Part shown: positions 11,956 to 23,229 of the stretch, piece after piece
Numbering within the stretch: the first letter of the stretch is position 1
How the letters are laid out: each line of letters opens with the position of its first letter
NCBI GenBank assembly: GCA_029959085.1
Contig: JARWIR010000024.1
Coordinates: 17,596,296-17,660,295 of the forward strand
DNA length: 64,000 nt
Direction of reading: 5' to 3'
Source of the DNA: Nemophila menziesii
Taxonomy: Eukaryota > Streptophyta > Magnoliopsida > Boraginales > Hydrophyllaceae
Translations under genes and position numbers: made by a program
Notes under the pieces: model-generated
The model's database searches: none
Told to the model about the DNA's origin: nothing
Seen by the model: the letters and a program-made list of their open reading frames with translations, nothing else

Positions 11956-12296
11956 CTCCCGTACAGTAGATAGTGTTTATGTTCTCTTAATCATCTCAAT
12001 TGACCCCCAACTCAAAGCTTTAATCACTCTCGAAATTTGAAACTCTTGATTATTGGTTGAACAAGCTTTATTTGGGTTAGGAAAGGTGTTTTGATGATGA
12101 TTCTCTATATGGGTAAGATGGATTCTTGATGGATTGGTATGGATCTAAGAAATTGTAGGATGAATTTCTGAAATTTAAGCTTTTGATTCTTGGATTCAAT
12201 GTGTTTTGGTATGATATGTGTGTTTGAATCTTCCTTGTAGTGATGTGGAGAAAATATTTGATGTGTTTTTCTGGTGATTGGGTAGTGTTTTGATGT

Positions 12297-12665
12297 TTAG
12301 GGAAGGTTTGATGAAGTTTTAATGGAGTTGGGAGAGGTTTGGAGAAGAAAGAGAGGCTTCAGGATTGTAAAATTCGTAATATAGTAGCCTTCCTCTTCTT
12401 CATAACCTGAAATTCGAATTTTTTCTCTCTCCAGCGGCGCGGACCGGTATACCGCCGGTATGGGCCGGCAATACCGGTGAGTTGCTCTTTGAAAACTCTT
12501 CTTCGGCAAAAAACCTGATTCGCGAACCCGAGGCCACCCCTTTTTGTCTGGCCGACATACCGGTGTGCAATTTCTCGAACATGCACCTCTCGGCAAAGAC
12601 CCCGAGGAGTGTACCCAAGGGCTCCCCTTTTTGACCCGCCGGCTTACCGGTCGTGTGACCGGCAT
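12297..12665 (-). other. GC-rich tandem repeat with CCGGT motifs in element A
   Basis: Between about 12430 and 12680 the base composition jumps to GC-rich within an AT-rich region. In element sense a unit of roughly 90 bp is repeated imperfectly: CACCGGTATG.CGG, then CAAAAAGGGG, then CTCGGGTT/CTTGGGTA, then TTTGCCGA, ending at a third CACCGGTATTGCCGG. A 122-codon frame spans it (PVTRPVSRRVKKGSPWV..., PVCRPDKKGWPRV...), but the other two frames are also long and open. I take it as a repeat array rather than a gene. Confidence 0.55.
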
Positions 12666-12835
12666 ACCGGTGGGAAAATCAGAATATGCATAAACATCTT
12701 GTTTTTCCTCCCAAACTCAATTTCTTTAATACCTGGACATCAAAAACACTAATACCTTTCTCAAATATGCAACATCAACTAAAACAACTAATCTAAACAT
12801 AAATTAAAAGCATAAAAACATTAAAAAAAAATTAC

Positions 12836-12886
12836 GGGTTGTCTCCCGTACAACACTTTTATTTAACGTCTTTTAAAGTTAGACGT
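12836..12886 (-). promoter_or_regulatory. Conserved hairpin block downstream of gag (element A)
   Basis: In element sense ACGTCT...AGACGT forms a 6-bp stem (12866-12886), followed by a spacer with AAAAGTGTTG and GGGAGACAACCC (12836-12847). The same layout, with changed stem bases, directly follows the ORF stop of element C (54016-54065). It is non-coding in both. It may serve packaging, dimerisation or 3'-end formation; this is inference. Confidence 0.55.
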
Positions 12887-13066
12887 GTTACCTCGGTCAT
12901 GTTTGAACATCACCTCCCCAGCAACAAGCAAGTTTATTAACATTTGGCATGCGAAACTTGAATCCCTTGCCTTTTACTCCCAAGAACTTTTTCAGATCTA
13001 TTCTTTATAGCCATGGATGGCTGGGGTGTATTCGCGTCTTGTGGTAACTTTATTTCATTTGTAGCA

Positions 13067-14754
13067 TTACTCTGGCAATCCATTCATCTCTTCGGTTTCT
13101 AAGCTTCGTTTTTTAGAAAGAATGTCCTTCATGAATTTAAGATATTTTGGCATTCTTGTGAGAGCTTCTACAAACGGGATGTTGATATTTAACTTGTTCA
13201 CCATGTCAAGGAACTTCTTGAATTCTTTTTCATTGTTCTGCTTTTTGACACGTGACGGGAATGGTGGAGGAGGACGTGTGTTGGTTACCACTGATCTCTC
13301 TTTCTTTTCTGGTATCTTCTCTCGGACACTCTTTTGTTCAATTACCTCTTCCACCTTGTCTTCAATTGTTTCTTCAACCACTTTTTCAGGAATAGAGGTT
13401 GGTTCTTGTTCTACTCTAGGCGGATGTAATTGTCTTCCACTTCTTAATTCAACTGCATGACAAGCATAATCTTCTGGAGCAATAGTATCACCTGGGAGTT
13501 TCCTTTTTGGCCTGTTTTGAAGTGTACTCGCCATGTATGACAGTGTATGCTCAAGATTCTTGATTACCATGGACTAGGTTTGGATTCTTTGCTGGCACAT
13601 CTTCATATTTTATTCAACTACTTTCATCATGGAAGCCATACTTGAATGCAAATTCGAAGGTTGCTTTTGTGTAGCTTGTTGCATTGAATATTGAAGTGGT
13701 TCTTGATAAGCTTCTGTATAAATTGGCGCTTCTTGATAGATTTCTTTATAGATCGGCGCTTCTTGATAGATAGGTTGTGGTGGATAGTAAGATTGAGGTC
13801 GAGGTTGATAATAAGTCTCTTGATTTCCGTTTCAATTTTAATTCTGTGGAGACTGATAATTAGCGTAATTTCCTTGAGGATGATGGTAACCATTAGAATA
13901 ATGGTTTCTTTGATGAGATACGAAGGAAATCGAAGCTAGATTATTCATACGATTCTCCCGCGAATGGTTTCTTGCTCCACAACCTGGACATGAAGGTAAA
14001 GTATGTACTGGATTCACCTGAGCTATGGTTCGCGCTTGTTCTCGTAATTCCTTGAATTGTTGGTTTAACTCTTTGAGCCTTATAGATTCTAAGGTCTCTT
14101 CTTGTTTTTTTGTTTCAGTCGGCCAACTTCTCTCGGTCTCGAGAACTTTCTCCATAATAATTTCAGCTTCTTCAGGATCTAATAATACGAAACCTTTATC
14201 TCCTAACAAATCTGCTCTTCTTCTGGACTCGTTATTGAGTCCTCCATAGAACATGGTTAATGAATATTCTGGCGATGATACATGGAATGGACATCTCTCC
14301 TTCATCTCATTAAAACGTAACCATGTTTCACCAATACTCTCTCCGTCTTCCTGCATAAATTGTTCAAGCTCCAATATATCTTTTAATCGTCTACTAACCA
14401 GATAAAATTGGTCTAGGAATTTGGATTGAAGCTTGTCCCAATCTGGAATAACATCAGGGTGTTGGATATCGTACCAATCGCTTGCACTTCCGGTAAAAAA
14501 GAACTGAACATAATGTAATACATCTGCTTCTTTGTAACGCCTCTTGTGATATAAGCGTCACAGATCTGCATATATTTCTGAACATACCAGACCGGATCTT
14601 GTTCTGCAGCACAGCTAAATTGTCCATGACTCACAAACTGCGCTATCATGCCTCGATCTGGTCTAAATTTAGCAGCTTGGATTTCTGGAGTGCGGATTCC
14701 TCGTGGTTGCACTCTGAATGTGATGGGAAGATCAAGTCTCCTCGGGCTTGCCAT
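13067..14754 (-). pseudogene. gag: Athila-type gag polyprotein (frame-broken)
   Basis: Three minus-strand stretches line up with plant Athila gag. 14754-14413 carries the N-terminal part (MASPRRLDLPITF...). 14374-13838 carries the retrotransposon-gag core with SIGETWLRFNEMKERCPFHVSSPEYSLTMFYGGLNNESRRRAD, ending at a degenerate zinc knuckle CPGCGARNHSRENR that lacks its last cysteine. 13570-13067 carries the C-terminal part: LPGDTIAPEDYACHAVELRSGRQL, PPPPFPSRVKKQNNEKEFKKFLDMVNKLNINIPFVEALTRMPKYLKFMKDILSKKR. Between them lies a Q/Y/P-rich stretch in broken frames. The product would form the particle shell. No protease, reverse transcriptase or integrase follows, so the element is non-autonomous. 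Confidence 0.85.
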
Positions 14755-14852
14755 CTGTAAAAACTTGTAAAGACAAAACTAAAAAGAAAAGCGTAAAATA
14801 GAACTAACTGAAATATAAGCACTAAATAAATGCACAAGGACTAACGATGTAG

Positions 14853-14870
14853 TCCCCGTCAGCGGCGCCA
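14853..14870 (-). promoter_or_regulatory. Primer-binding site, tRNA-Asp type (element A)
   Basis: In element sense TGGCGCCGCTGACGGGGA starts six bases inside the 5' LTR end. It is close to the complement of the plant tRNA-Asp 3' end used by Athila and Tat elements (TGGCGCCGTTGCCGGGGA), with two differences. Confidence 0.75.
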
Positions 14871-14876
14871 AAAACT

Positions 14877-15361
14877 TGGTGTCGCCTAAGGTGCGATTAA
14901 AATAATGGATAAAATAAGTGCAAATAAACACCCTAGGTTGAGCACGGTTCTGCAAGTATACATGACGTATGCAAGTTTTAATGATAAACAGAATTTGTTC
15001 CTCAGAGACTACGAAAGTTAGGAAGAACTTATGCAATTTATCTAGTGCAGATATGAAAGCTAGAACAGATAATACGCAAGAAAATAAAGACAAAAGATAT
15101 TTTTATTTGGTTTTTATAAAGATAGAATCCAAACTAATAAAGTAAAGACAAGAAAAGTAAACAAAAGAAACTAAGATAGTATGATAGTTTAGCCTGAAAT
15201 ATTAGCAAGCAATCCACACTAGTCTTGTTTATTCTAACATGTAAGGGTGAATCATGTGATATTACTATAGTCAGGATTCTAAATTCCCATACCTTAGACC
15301 TTGAGAGCGACTAAGGGGGCTACGGCACAACCACGAGACAGTCTAAACTTAGGGTTATCAA
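14877..15361 (-). repeat. Truncated 5' LTR of element A
   Basis: The inner 485 bp of the LTR match 6630-7113 closely, including the R-like block TTCCTCAGAGACTACGAAAGTTAGG. The match stops at GGGTTATCAA (15361), where sequence changes directly into a plus-strand LINE. The missing part holds the promoter end, so the element cannot be transcribed from its own LTR. Confidence 0.8.
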
Positions 15362-17560
15362 ATAATAGGAGGAAATTCTTTGTATCTTATCTCCATAGCA
15401 GATGAAACTGAAACGACATTGAATGAGCAAGTCCATGAAACGTTTGTTAAATACTGTGAGTCGATTTTGGGTAAAATGGATGATACTATTCGGTTTAATG
15501 AGGAATTTTTTCATTGAGGGTGCTATTTTGATCGATGAGCAAGGTCGTGATCTTTGTACTGAATTTATCGATCAAGAGATCAAATATGCTATTTTTGGAA
15601 TTGAAATAGACAAGGCACCGTGGCTAGACGAGTGTTTTTCTCAATTTTTCCGATATATTGGAATATATTGGGTGAAGGGGTTATTGATGTGTTTTGGGAA
15701 TTTTTCACTTTTTGGTTTATCATTAAAGAACTCAATCACGCAATTATTTCCCTAATTCCTAAGATGGAAGATGCAGACTACGTGAGTGGTTATCGACCTA
15801 TGTGATGTTGCAAAATAATTTATAAGGCGCTAACGATTATTATAACAAAAAAGACTTAAGCCGATACTCGATGGAATCATAGATACAGCACAATCGGCAT
15901 TTGTACGGGATAGGCTCATGGTGGATGACATTCACCTTATGCAAGAATGCATGATAGGTTATCATGTGAAATGGAACTCATCAAGATGCATGATCAAAAT
16001 TAACTTTTTAGAAGCTTATGATTTAGTTTCTTGGGATTTAATTCGAGAAGTGCTACACGAATATAATTTTCCAATGCAGATTGTAAATTAAGTTATGGAG
16101 TGTCTCACGACACCTACGTATACAATTGAGGTCAACAGGGGAATTCACATTTACTTAAAGGGAATAAGGGACTAAGACAAGGCGATTATATTATCTCCAT
16201 TCATATCCATCCTATGTTTGGAATATCTTTCACGTCTTATTGTAAAACCATTTCTAAATATCCGTTTAAATATCATCATAAATGCAAAACTAAATGAGTC
16301 AACACTAAATTTAAGGTCTTTTCCTTAACTTATCAAAACTAAATATCTATTTTACGGGCATTGAACCAAGCGAGATGGAAATTATTAATGAGTCAACAGA
16401 ACTTAGTAAGGGTGATATGTCGTTTCGATTCTTAGGGGTGGCGATGATGGGTAACAGGTTAAAGGTACGTGATTACACTCTATTGTACAAGAAGCTCACA
16501 GATTGTGTCATGAAATGGAAGAGTAAGTCAAATTTGTATGCGGGGAAACTAGAACTTATATATTCGATTTTGCAAGAAATTTGATGTTTTTAGCTCTCAA
16601 TATTTTCTATTCCAAAAGAGGTAAGTAATAATATTATTAAAAAAAATTGTAACTTCTTTGGAATTCGAAACCAACTATTTTTATGGCAAACAAAGGGAGG
16701 GCTCAAGCTTAAAGATCTTATTATGTGGAGTGATGCCCACATCTCAAAAATCTTGTGGCAAATTTGTGTGCATGAAGAATCGTTATGGATCAAGTGGGTA
16801 CATAGTGTGTACTTAAGCATAAGGAATATTTGGGATTTGTACAGTCGAAAAGAGAATTTACAATTATTCAAGGCTCTATATCGTATAAAACCCCGACTCC
16901 TAAATGCACTTAATACTAAGGAGTTGGCAAAAAACGCATGAAAATTGGTTTGTTCTGCTGCTCAAACTGAGAATCCGTTTTTTCAAACTAGCACCCCGAT
17001 TTAATCATCTAATAATGGGGCTTCTTGTGTCGTGCAAATCAAAATTCCAGAATTACTGCAATCAAGGACTCTGATTACACGTCTGCGTAGGAAGAAAATA
17101 GCATACGATTTTATTTAAAGAGAATGCATAATGAAGCCATGGGCACAGTAGTGTGGAACCCTGTATCACCTCAAATCATGAAATCATCTTATGCCTCTTT
17201 CTTGGGGAATAATCAACACAAAAGATTGATTCACGTATATGGAACTAGCTGAGGCATGTTTTATTTGCAAGGAGGTAGGTTAGAATTTTGAATCAAAGTT
17301 CACGATGATATATGATACAATTCAGACGTTGGTGAGAATAAGAAGAGTTATGTCTACAGTACAAACTACACTCGAGTAGTTGAAGAAAGACAAGACGAGA
17401 GTAGCTTGGAAGTCAAAGACATGGAATATAGTATTCACAGCGATCATCTATATAATTTGGCAAGACCAAAACAAACTTAGTATAGAAAGTGTGTTTCCCA
17501 ATTTATAGGTCATAGAAAAATATATTAAGATCCATGCTTACTGTTGTCTTTTTTATTGTA
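15362..17560 (+). pseudogene. LINE ORF2 relic: RT and zinc-binding region
   Basis: Plus-strand pieces in changing frames follow L1-type order: IDQEIKYAIFGIEIDKAPWLDECFSQFF, then GVIDVFWEFFTFWFIIKELNHAIISLIPKMEDADYVSGYRPM (RT N-terminal blocks, 15560-15803), RT core debris to about 16350, RFLGVAMMGNRLKVRDYTLLYKKLTDCVMKWKSKSNLYAGKLELI (16430-16570), KGGLKLKDLIMWSDAHISKILWQICVHEESLWIKWVHSVYL (16690-16830), and a zf-RVT trace ending in EACFICKEVG near 17270. Many stops and frameshifts; no FADD box can be read. Clearly dead and older than the LTR element abutting it. Confidence 0.75.
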
Positions 17561-17842
17561 TCCTCATATCACCTTTTCGGTAGATATTGATTTTTTTCTT
17601 CCCACCTAGGTGCATTGTATAGGCTTTTGTAGAGGAAAGCAGTTTTACCTTTTGTTAACTCATTGTTAGCATTTAGGTAGAGTGATTTTGACCGATTCTT
17701 TCTAGAAACGATGTACATATTATGATTCTCGCATTTTAATATATTTATAAGCCCAATAAAAAAATAGTTTTATATGATAATAAAAAATAATATCAAATAA
17801 AAATGTTAATGACGTAAGTATAGAAAAAGAAAAAATTAGATC

Positions 17843-18572
17843 AAATTTCCTTTTTTGTCCACAAACTACTTTGTCATTCTCCCGAATGGTCCTCAAACTT
17901 CTAAAGTTATCTGAATAGTCCTCGAGCTTCATATTTTGCCCTTGGTTAGTCTCTACGTGTAACTCTGTCGGATTTTGATCATTAAGTGCCACGTGGAAAA
18001 GAAGTTTGAGGACCAAATTAAAAAAAATGGGATAGTTCATGGACTATTTTGAGAAATTTTAAAACTTTCAGGTCTATTTAAGTAACAAAAATCCATGTTG
18101 TCACACCAACTTAACGGTAAAAATAGATGAAACTGGAGATATGTGGCCTTGCCTTGTTGCAACGGTTTATCATTTTTGGAGAGTAAGGAACAATTTTGTA
18201 ATGCGAGATGTTACACCTTCGTAGGAAACAATTCTCAAGAAAATGAAAGTGTGTGCATTTTAAATTCTATTTGCGTTATATTCTATCATTCCTTCACATA
18301 TAATAGTAGAATTTTTATCCCCGTACTTTATGATGTTGCTTAGCACGCAAATAGATACTTCTTAAAATTTTTAGGATTAAGTAAAACTTGTAATTTTACC
18401 ACGTACACATTGTTCCTTATAATCAAATAACTGCTTACCCAACTGAAAAATGGATGGAATTTGATGTTGGACTCACGATAGTAAAAAATAAAGTTTGAGA
18501 CTATCTGAATAATTTTAAAAGTTCTATACCTATTTTGGAGAATGAACTATAGTTCAAGGATAAAAAGAAAAT
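17843..18572. mobile_element. DNA element with long degenerate inverted repeats
   Basis: About 95 bp at 17843-17940 is mirrored by the reverse complement of 18478-18568, with shared words such as CATTCTCC, TCAAACTT/GAACTTTTAAA and GAATAGTC/AGATAGTC, roughly 70% identical by eye. A further copy of the same words in the right-hand orientation lies at 18005-18070. The region is non-coding. Direct repeats at the ends are unclear because the MULE entered within a few bases of the right end. Confidence 0.5.
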
Positions 18573-18806
18573 GGGTAAAGCCCTCCTGAAGCCCTTTAAC
18601 TTTCTCTAAAGTGCACGATCCGCCCCCGATGTTACGTTTTACTCTTTCTGGCCCTTTATGAACCTATTTTTTGACACCGTTAGCCCTTTTTCCATTTTTC
18701 TGTCAGTTGACCGTTAGTCAATGCCACTTGGCGCCATGTCACTGCCATCTCAACGCATCATCTGCATGACGTCACCTCTAGCTGAACTGGTTTTTCCTAT
18801 GTGGCA
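18573..18806 (+). repeat. MULE left terminal inverted repeat
   Basis: 234 bp beginning GGGTAAAGCCCTCCTGAAGCC and ending at CCTATGTGGCA. Mutator TIRs normally carry the transposase binding site and the promoters of the genes inside. The transposase ORF starts 500 bp further in. Confidence 0.9.
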
Positions 18807-20475
18807 TGGGGCTTGATTGCCTTTTTGCATCATTTTTACCCTTTTACTATCAACACCCATCATGTCCCTTCCCGTCGCATTAAAACAACCCAAAACACAC
18901 ATAGTGGAGCGTGTTCTTGGTGTTCTTCACAAATTTGGGGCAAAATTGCAGAAATTCGTTCAATTCAAGAACCACTTTTAAACCATCATTATTACCCACT
19001 CACTAACAACACCCTTCATTTCCCGTCGCATTAAAACAAAAGAAAAAACAAATAAAAACACATACAGTCGAGCATGTTCTTGGTGTTCTTCACAATTTTG
19101 GGGCATAAGTTGCAGAATTGTTGAATTCAAGAACAATTTTTAAAGCAAATTTATACCTAGTTATTACACTCATTCGTGATGGCGATTTTGAGCGAAATCT
19201 TCAGTGATTCAGGTTCTAATCTTCTCGACCCATTTCATTTCAGAATTGTAGCTTTTTAGGGTTTAAGGCTACAGTGATTGTGAGTAGCTTTTTAACAACA
19301 CAATTCGATGTTTATTGTAGATTCCGAGAACGGTGAAGGACATAATATTAATTTCGGTGTTGATACTAGCGGTTCAGATTTCTCTTTCCATGATAGCGAT
19401 TATAACCTGGATGATGAAGAAGATGACATATTGTTCCAGAGTAACGTCGACATTGGGGTTGAATTCGTTGGTGTTGGTTCTTCTCCATCTGTAAACTTAA
19501 ACGGTTTAGAGCTCCCATGTCCAAAAGAGTTACTTGTAATACAGGATGATGATTTCAATGAGGGTTCGTGTGGTGAGTCAGAGAATTTGATAAGTTTGGA
19601 AGGGACAACGGATGAGGAGGATATTGAAGGTTCGAGTGTTCGAAGAAGGAGAAATCCTAGGTTTAATGTACTTGTTGACAAGGATAAGCCGAAATTGAAG
19701 GTTGGTATGATATTCACTAATGGTGTTGATTCAAGGAAGCAGTGAAATCAAAAGCTATTGTTGATGTAAGGAAGATTTGGTTCCCCTGTAATGAACCAGG
19801 TAGAGTTAGAGCTAAGTGTAGAGGCTATAATTGTGAATGGTTTATATATGCCACTAAATGCGAAGATAGGAGTTTTCAAACCGCACACTAAATCAAATAC
19901 ATACTTGTGGGTGCGCACTAAATAGTAGGCATGTTAATTCAACCGTTCTAGCTAGGAGATATGGTCATCAGTTGAACTTAAACTCCTCATTGAAAGAAAT
20001 TGATTTACAAGAGCAAGTCTTGCATGTTATTCATGTAAGCATTAGTAGGAGGCAAGCTTATAGGACCATCAAGAAGGGCAAGTCTTTAGATGAACTGCAT
20101 TTCTTAGATCAGTATAGATTGCTCAACAACTACTGTGTTGAGTTTTTAAGGACTAATCCGGTTCAACTGTGTTTTTAAAAACTGAGGAAGATGAAGTTAC
20201 AGGGGAACACATGTTTTTAAGGTTTTATTGTTGTTTAGAACCTTTGAAAAGGGGTTTAAGGATGGGTGTAGAAAGGTGGTAGGGTTGGATGGTTGTCATC
20301 TAAAAGGACCTCATCCAGGAGTGATATTGACCACGGTTGGGATAAATGCTAACAATTGCATTTATCCAATTTTTAATGCTTTGGTTGAAACTGAAAATTT
20401 GGAGTCTTAGAGGTGGTTGTAAGTTTGTTAGTTGATGATCCTGAAATGTGGGTTTTTGTTACCGATAAACAAAAG

Positions 20476-20554
20476 GTATAATATTTTACTCATGTAATTA
20501 TTTTTACACTTTTGATTTACGCATTTTCTAATGTGAATTTTGATATATTTACAG
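20476..20554 (+). other. Intron in the transposase gene, between QK and GL
   Basis: AAAACAAAAG|GTATAA ... TTTACAG|GGGTTAGG has consensus splice sites. Removal of 79 bp restores the motif TDKQKGLG across the second catalytic aspartate without changing frame. Confidence 0.8.
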
Positions 20555-22051
20555 GGGTTAGGTATAGCTATAGAGGATTTGTTGCCAAATGTCGAACACA
20601 AGCATTGTGTTAGACATCGCCATCAAAATTTCAAAAAAAAAACACGGGTCCTTTGCGTTGAAAGACAAGATGTGGAAGCCACTAAAGCTACATATGTGGA
20701 GCGGTTTACAACAGTTTTGGAGATGATTAGAGTAATGGATGTGGCAGCTTACGAGTGGCTAGCAAAAGAACCCCCAAGGTATTGGACTTGATCCCACTTT
20801 AGGACCAATACACATTGTGATGTTTTATTGAATAACATGTGTGAGTCTTGGAATAAACAATTGTTAGATGCTAGGGAGTTTTCTATTTTAGTGTGTTTGG
20901 AACGTATTAGGTTATATTTGCTTGAGAGACTAGAAAAGAGAAGAAAGTGGATATCTAGGTGGCGAGGAGAAATTTGTCCAAAAATTAGAAAAATAATCAA
21001 TTTAAAAAAGAAGTCGTCCTCCAAGTGGATTCCACTACATTGTGGTGGAAGTACTTTCCAGGTCAAGGGTTCTAGTGGGGCACAATTTGCGGTAGACTTG
21101 AATACTTTTAACTATGCATGTGGAGGGTGGGACTTGTCGGGAATCCCATGTGTACACGTGATTTCAGCATTATCATCATTGGTTCTTAAGCCAGAGGCCT
21201 ACACTTCTCAATATTTTAAGACATGTGCATTTAAAAAAGCATACGAGCCATTTATTGGACCAATCAATGGACCTGAATTATGTCCTCAGACTAATGGGCC
21301 TAAAGTAGTTGCTCCAAAGGGTGTGAATTATGTGGTAGACCAAAAAAGAAGAGAGATAGAGCAGATGGCGAAGATGTTGAGGAGAGGATGAAGAAAGTGA
21401 GAGCAAAAGGCAAAGTCAATGAAGATATTAGAGTGTGGTTGAAAAGGTTGGTAGAAATGGTATGAAGGGTAAATGTAGTTCTTGCAAGCAAGTGGGTCAT
21501 AATAAAAGAAGTTGTTCACGTAAAACTCAAGGTCAAAGTGTTGTTGAAGGTGTGGTTAGTGATCCAATAGAGGTTAATATCTTAGAGGAAGAAAATCCAA
21601 AAACTCCCAACATGGCAGCATTGGATTCTCAAAGTCAAAGTAGTAGTATGGTTAAGGCTGACAAGAGAAGGTCTACTAGAATAAGAAAAAACCCGCAAGT
21701 ATTTGAGAACAATGTGTATGTTAATGCTACAAATAGTGATGTGTATATAAATGTTCTCAATAGTGATGTCAACGTTGATGCTTTAAGTAGTGAACTACAA
21801 CTTAAGGGATGTAAGAGTAAGGTTGATATTGACATTGACGCGAGTGAAGTTCACCTAGATGTGAGTGTTAGCAACATTGTAGTGACTACCCAAGTAGTAA
21901 GCCCATCAGGTAGGAGACCTAAATCTAGAGCTAAGAGGGGTTCTACACCTCCCAAGCCTAAGGAAAAAAAGTTGATGTTCAAGAAACCGATGAAGGACAA
22001 GAGTCAAAGGGAGAATCCAAATTGTTTAACGAGAATATCCAAGCCTCTAAG

Positions 22052-22486
22052 GTAAGACAACGCTTTATACTTTAAGTGTTATAGTTAATAAACTTGTGTT
22101 TTTTTGTCATTGAAATAGGATACACTTGGTATTGATGAACAAGTTGTAGTAATGACTCAAGGCAGCACTAACGAACCAGTTGGGTGGATGGGTCCAAAAA
22201 AGAAGCGAGAAAGAGTTGAAGGTTCATCAAACGATGAAAAGGTATATATCTTCATAGAGTTTAGTGGTTGGAGTATATTTACTGTATGTGATCTAATGTT
22301 TTATTGTTGTCATCTAGTTTACACCCAACAAAAATCCTTGTGTGGAGGTTAGTAAATTTTGTGCCCCTAGTGTGAAGGACGGGGTTCTACCAACGGGTGT
22401 CAAGAAACTTGGACAACCAAGTGTAAGCTTAATTTAACACTTGATATGTTTTCAAACATTTTATAAAACTAAGACTTGTTTTGTAG
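22052..22486 (+). other. Three introns in the 3' part of the transposase gene
   Basis: Consensus GT...AG pairs lie at 22052-22118, 22242-22317 and 22423-22486. The exons between them are 123 and 105 bp, both multiples of three, and read openly: DTLGIDEQVVVMTQGS...SSNDEK, then FTPNKNPCVEVSKF...KKLGQPS, then DMTRRPPFRPARVNDAFKEFNKNMEKYMKDLF to a stop at 22873. The tail is thus better preserved than the catalytic part. Confidence 0.65.
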
Positions 22487-23229
22487 GATATGACTAGGAG
22501 ACCTCCTTTTAGACCAGCTAGAGTGAATGACGCGTTCAAGGAGTTCAATAAGAACATGGAAAAATACATGAAAGATCTATTTAGTCGAGGATCAAGTTTA
22601 AAAGCAAAGGAAAATATTGCTGAACAAAAGCCTTCCCTAACAACTGAAAAAGAGTATAAATATGTTATAGGAAGTACCCCTGTGATCGAAAAAGAAAAGA
22701 AAGATTCAAAGGAGAAAATAGATGCAGCAGAAAAGAAAGATGGAAAAAAGAAAGTGAGCGCAAGAGAGAAGAAATGTAAGAATACACATGTGAAACAAAA
22801 CAAGAAGCAACTCGAAGACAATAGAAAGGGTAATGAGGTCAAATTGGTTAAGGTGAAGAAGGAAAAGATGTGACTACTACTTTTAATTTAAGTTTTATTC
22901 CCGTATTTGTTTTGGTTGTGTAAGAAGAATATCTACTTTAACTTTTATACACGTGTTTGATTTGGTTGTGTAAGAAGACTATTACTTTAACTTTTATTCA
23001 CGTGTTTGTTGTGGTTGTGTAAGAAGAATATCTACTTTATCTTAGTGTATTGTTCTATTCACTTGTTTCTTTTTGGTTTAATAAACTTGTTTTTTTTCAA
23101 CCATTACAGTGACAATTCTGTATATATATAAACCAAATCCCATAATACTATCCTTTCTCATCTATATCAAACACACTAACAAAGAAAAAGGTGATACAAA
23201 CACACTTCCAAAGAAATAGATAGCCACTA

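Larger units (their letters stand above)
19308..22873 (+). pseudogene. mudrA-like: MuDR-type transposase gene (mudrA-like), frameshifted
   Basis: The start at 19308 opens an acidic N-terminus ending in KLKVGMIFTNGVD. After a frameshift near 19735 comes the MuDR DNA-binding domain (FKEAVKSKAIVDVRKIWF...RVRARCRGYNCEWFIYA); another frame change near 19880 leads to HTCGCALNSRHVNSTVLARRYG. The DDE core follows: GLDGCHLKG (first Asp), WVFVTDKQK-GLG (second Asp, split by an intron), the C/H motif HCVRHRHQNF, and NNMCESWNKQLLDAR (Glu). A SWIM-like finger reads YACGGWDLSGIPCVHVISAL, with the first cysteine of the CxCxnCxH pattern replaced. A zinc knuckle CSSCKQVGHNKRSC lies at 21474-21515. A lysine-rich tail is spread over three further exons. 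Frameshifts and stops (near 19735, 19880, 20180-20220, 20407, 21391, 21970) make it inactive. Confidence 0.88.

Noticed and set aside
12359..12665. Three overlapping minus-strand ORFs in the GC-rich array as a real accessory gene
   Set aside because: All three frames are open because the repeat is GC-rich; the peptide repeats follow the DNA unit and no start or domain is favoured.
6630..15361. An autonomous gypsy element with pol
   Set aside because: Neither strand shows protease, RT, RNase H or integrase motifs between the LTRs; only a gag-type ORF and a second ORF of unknown function.
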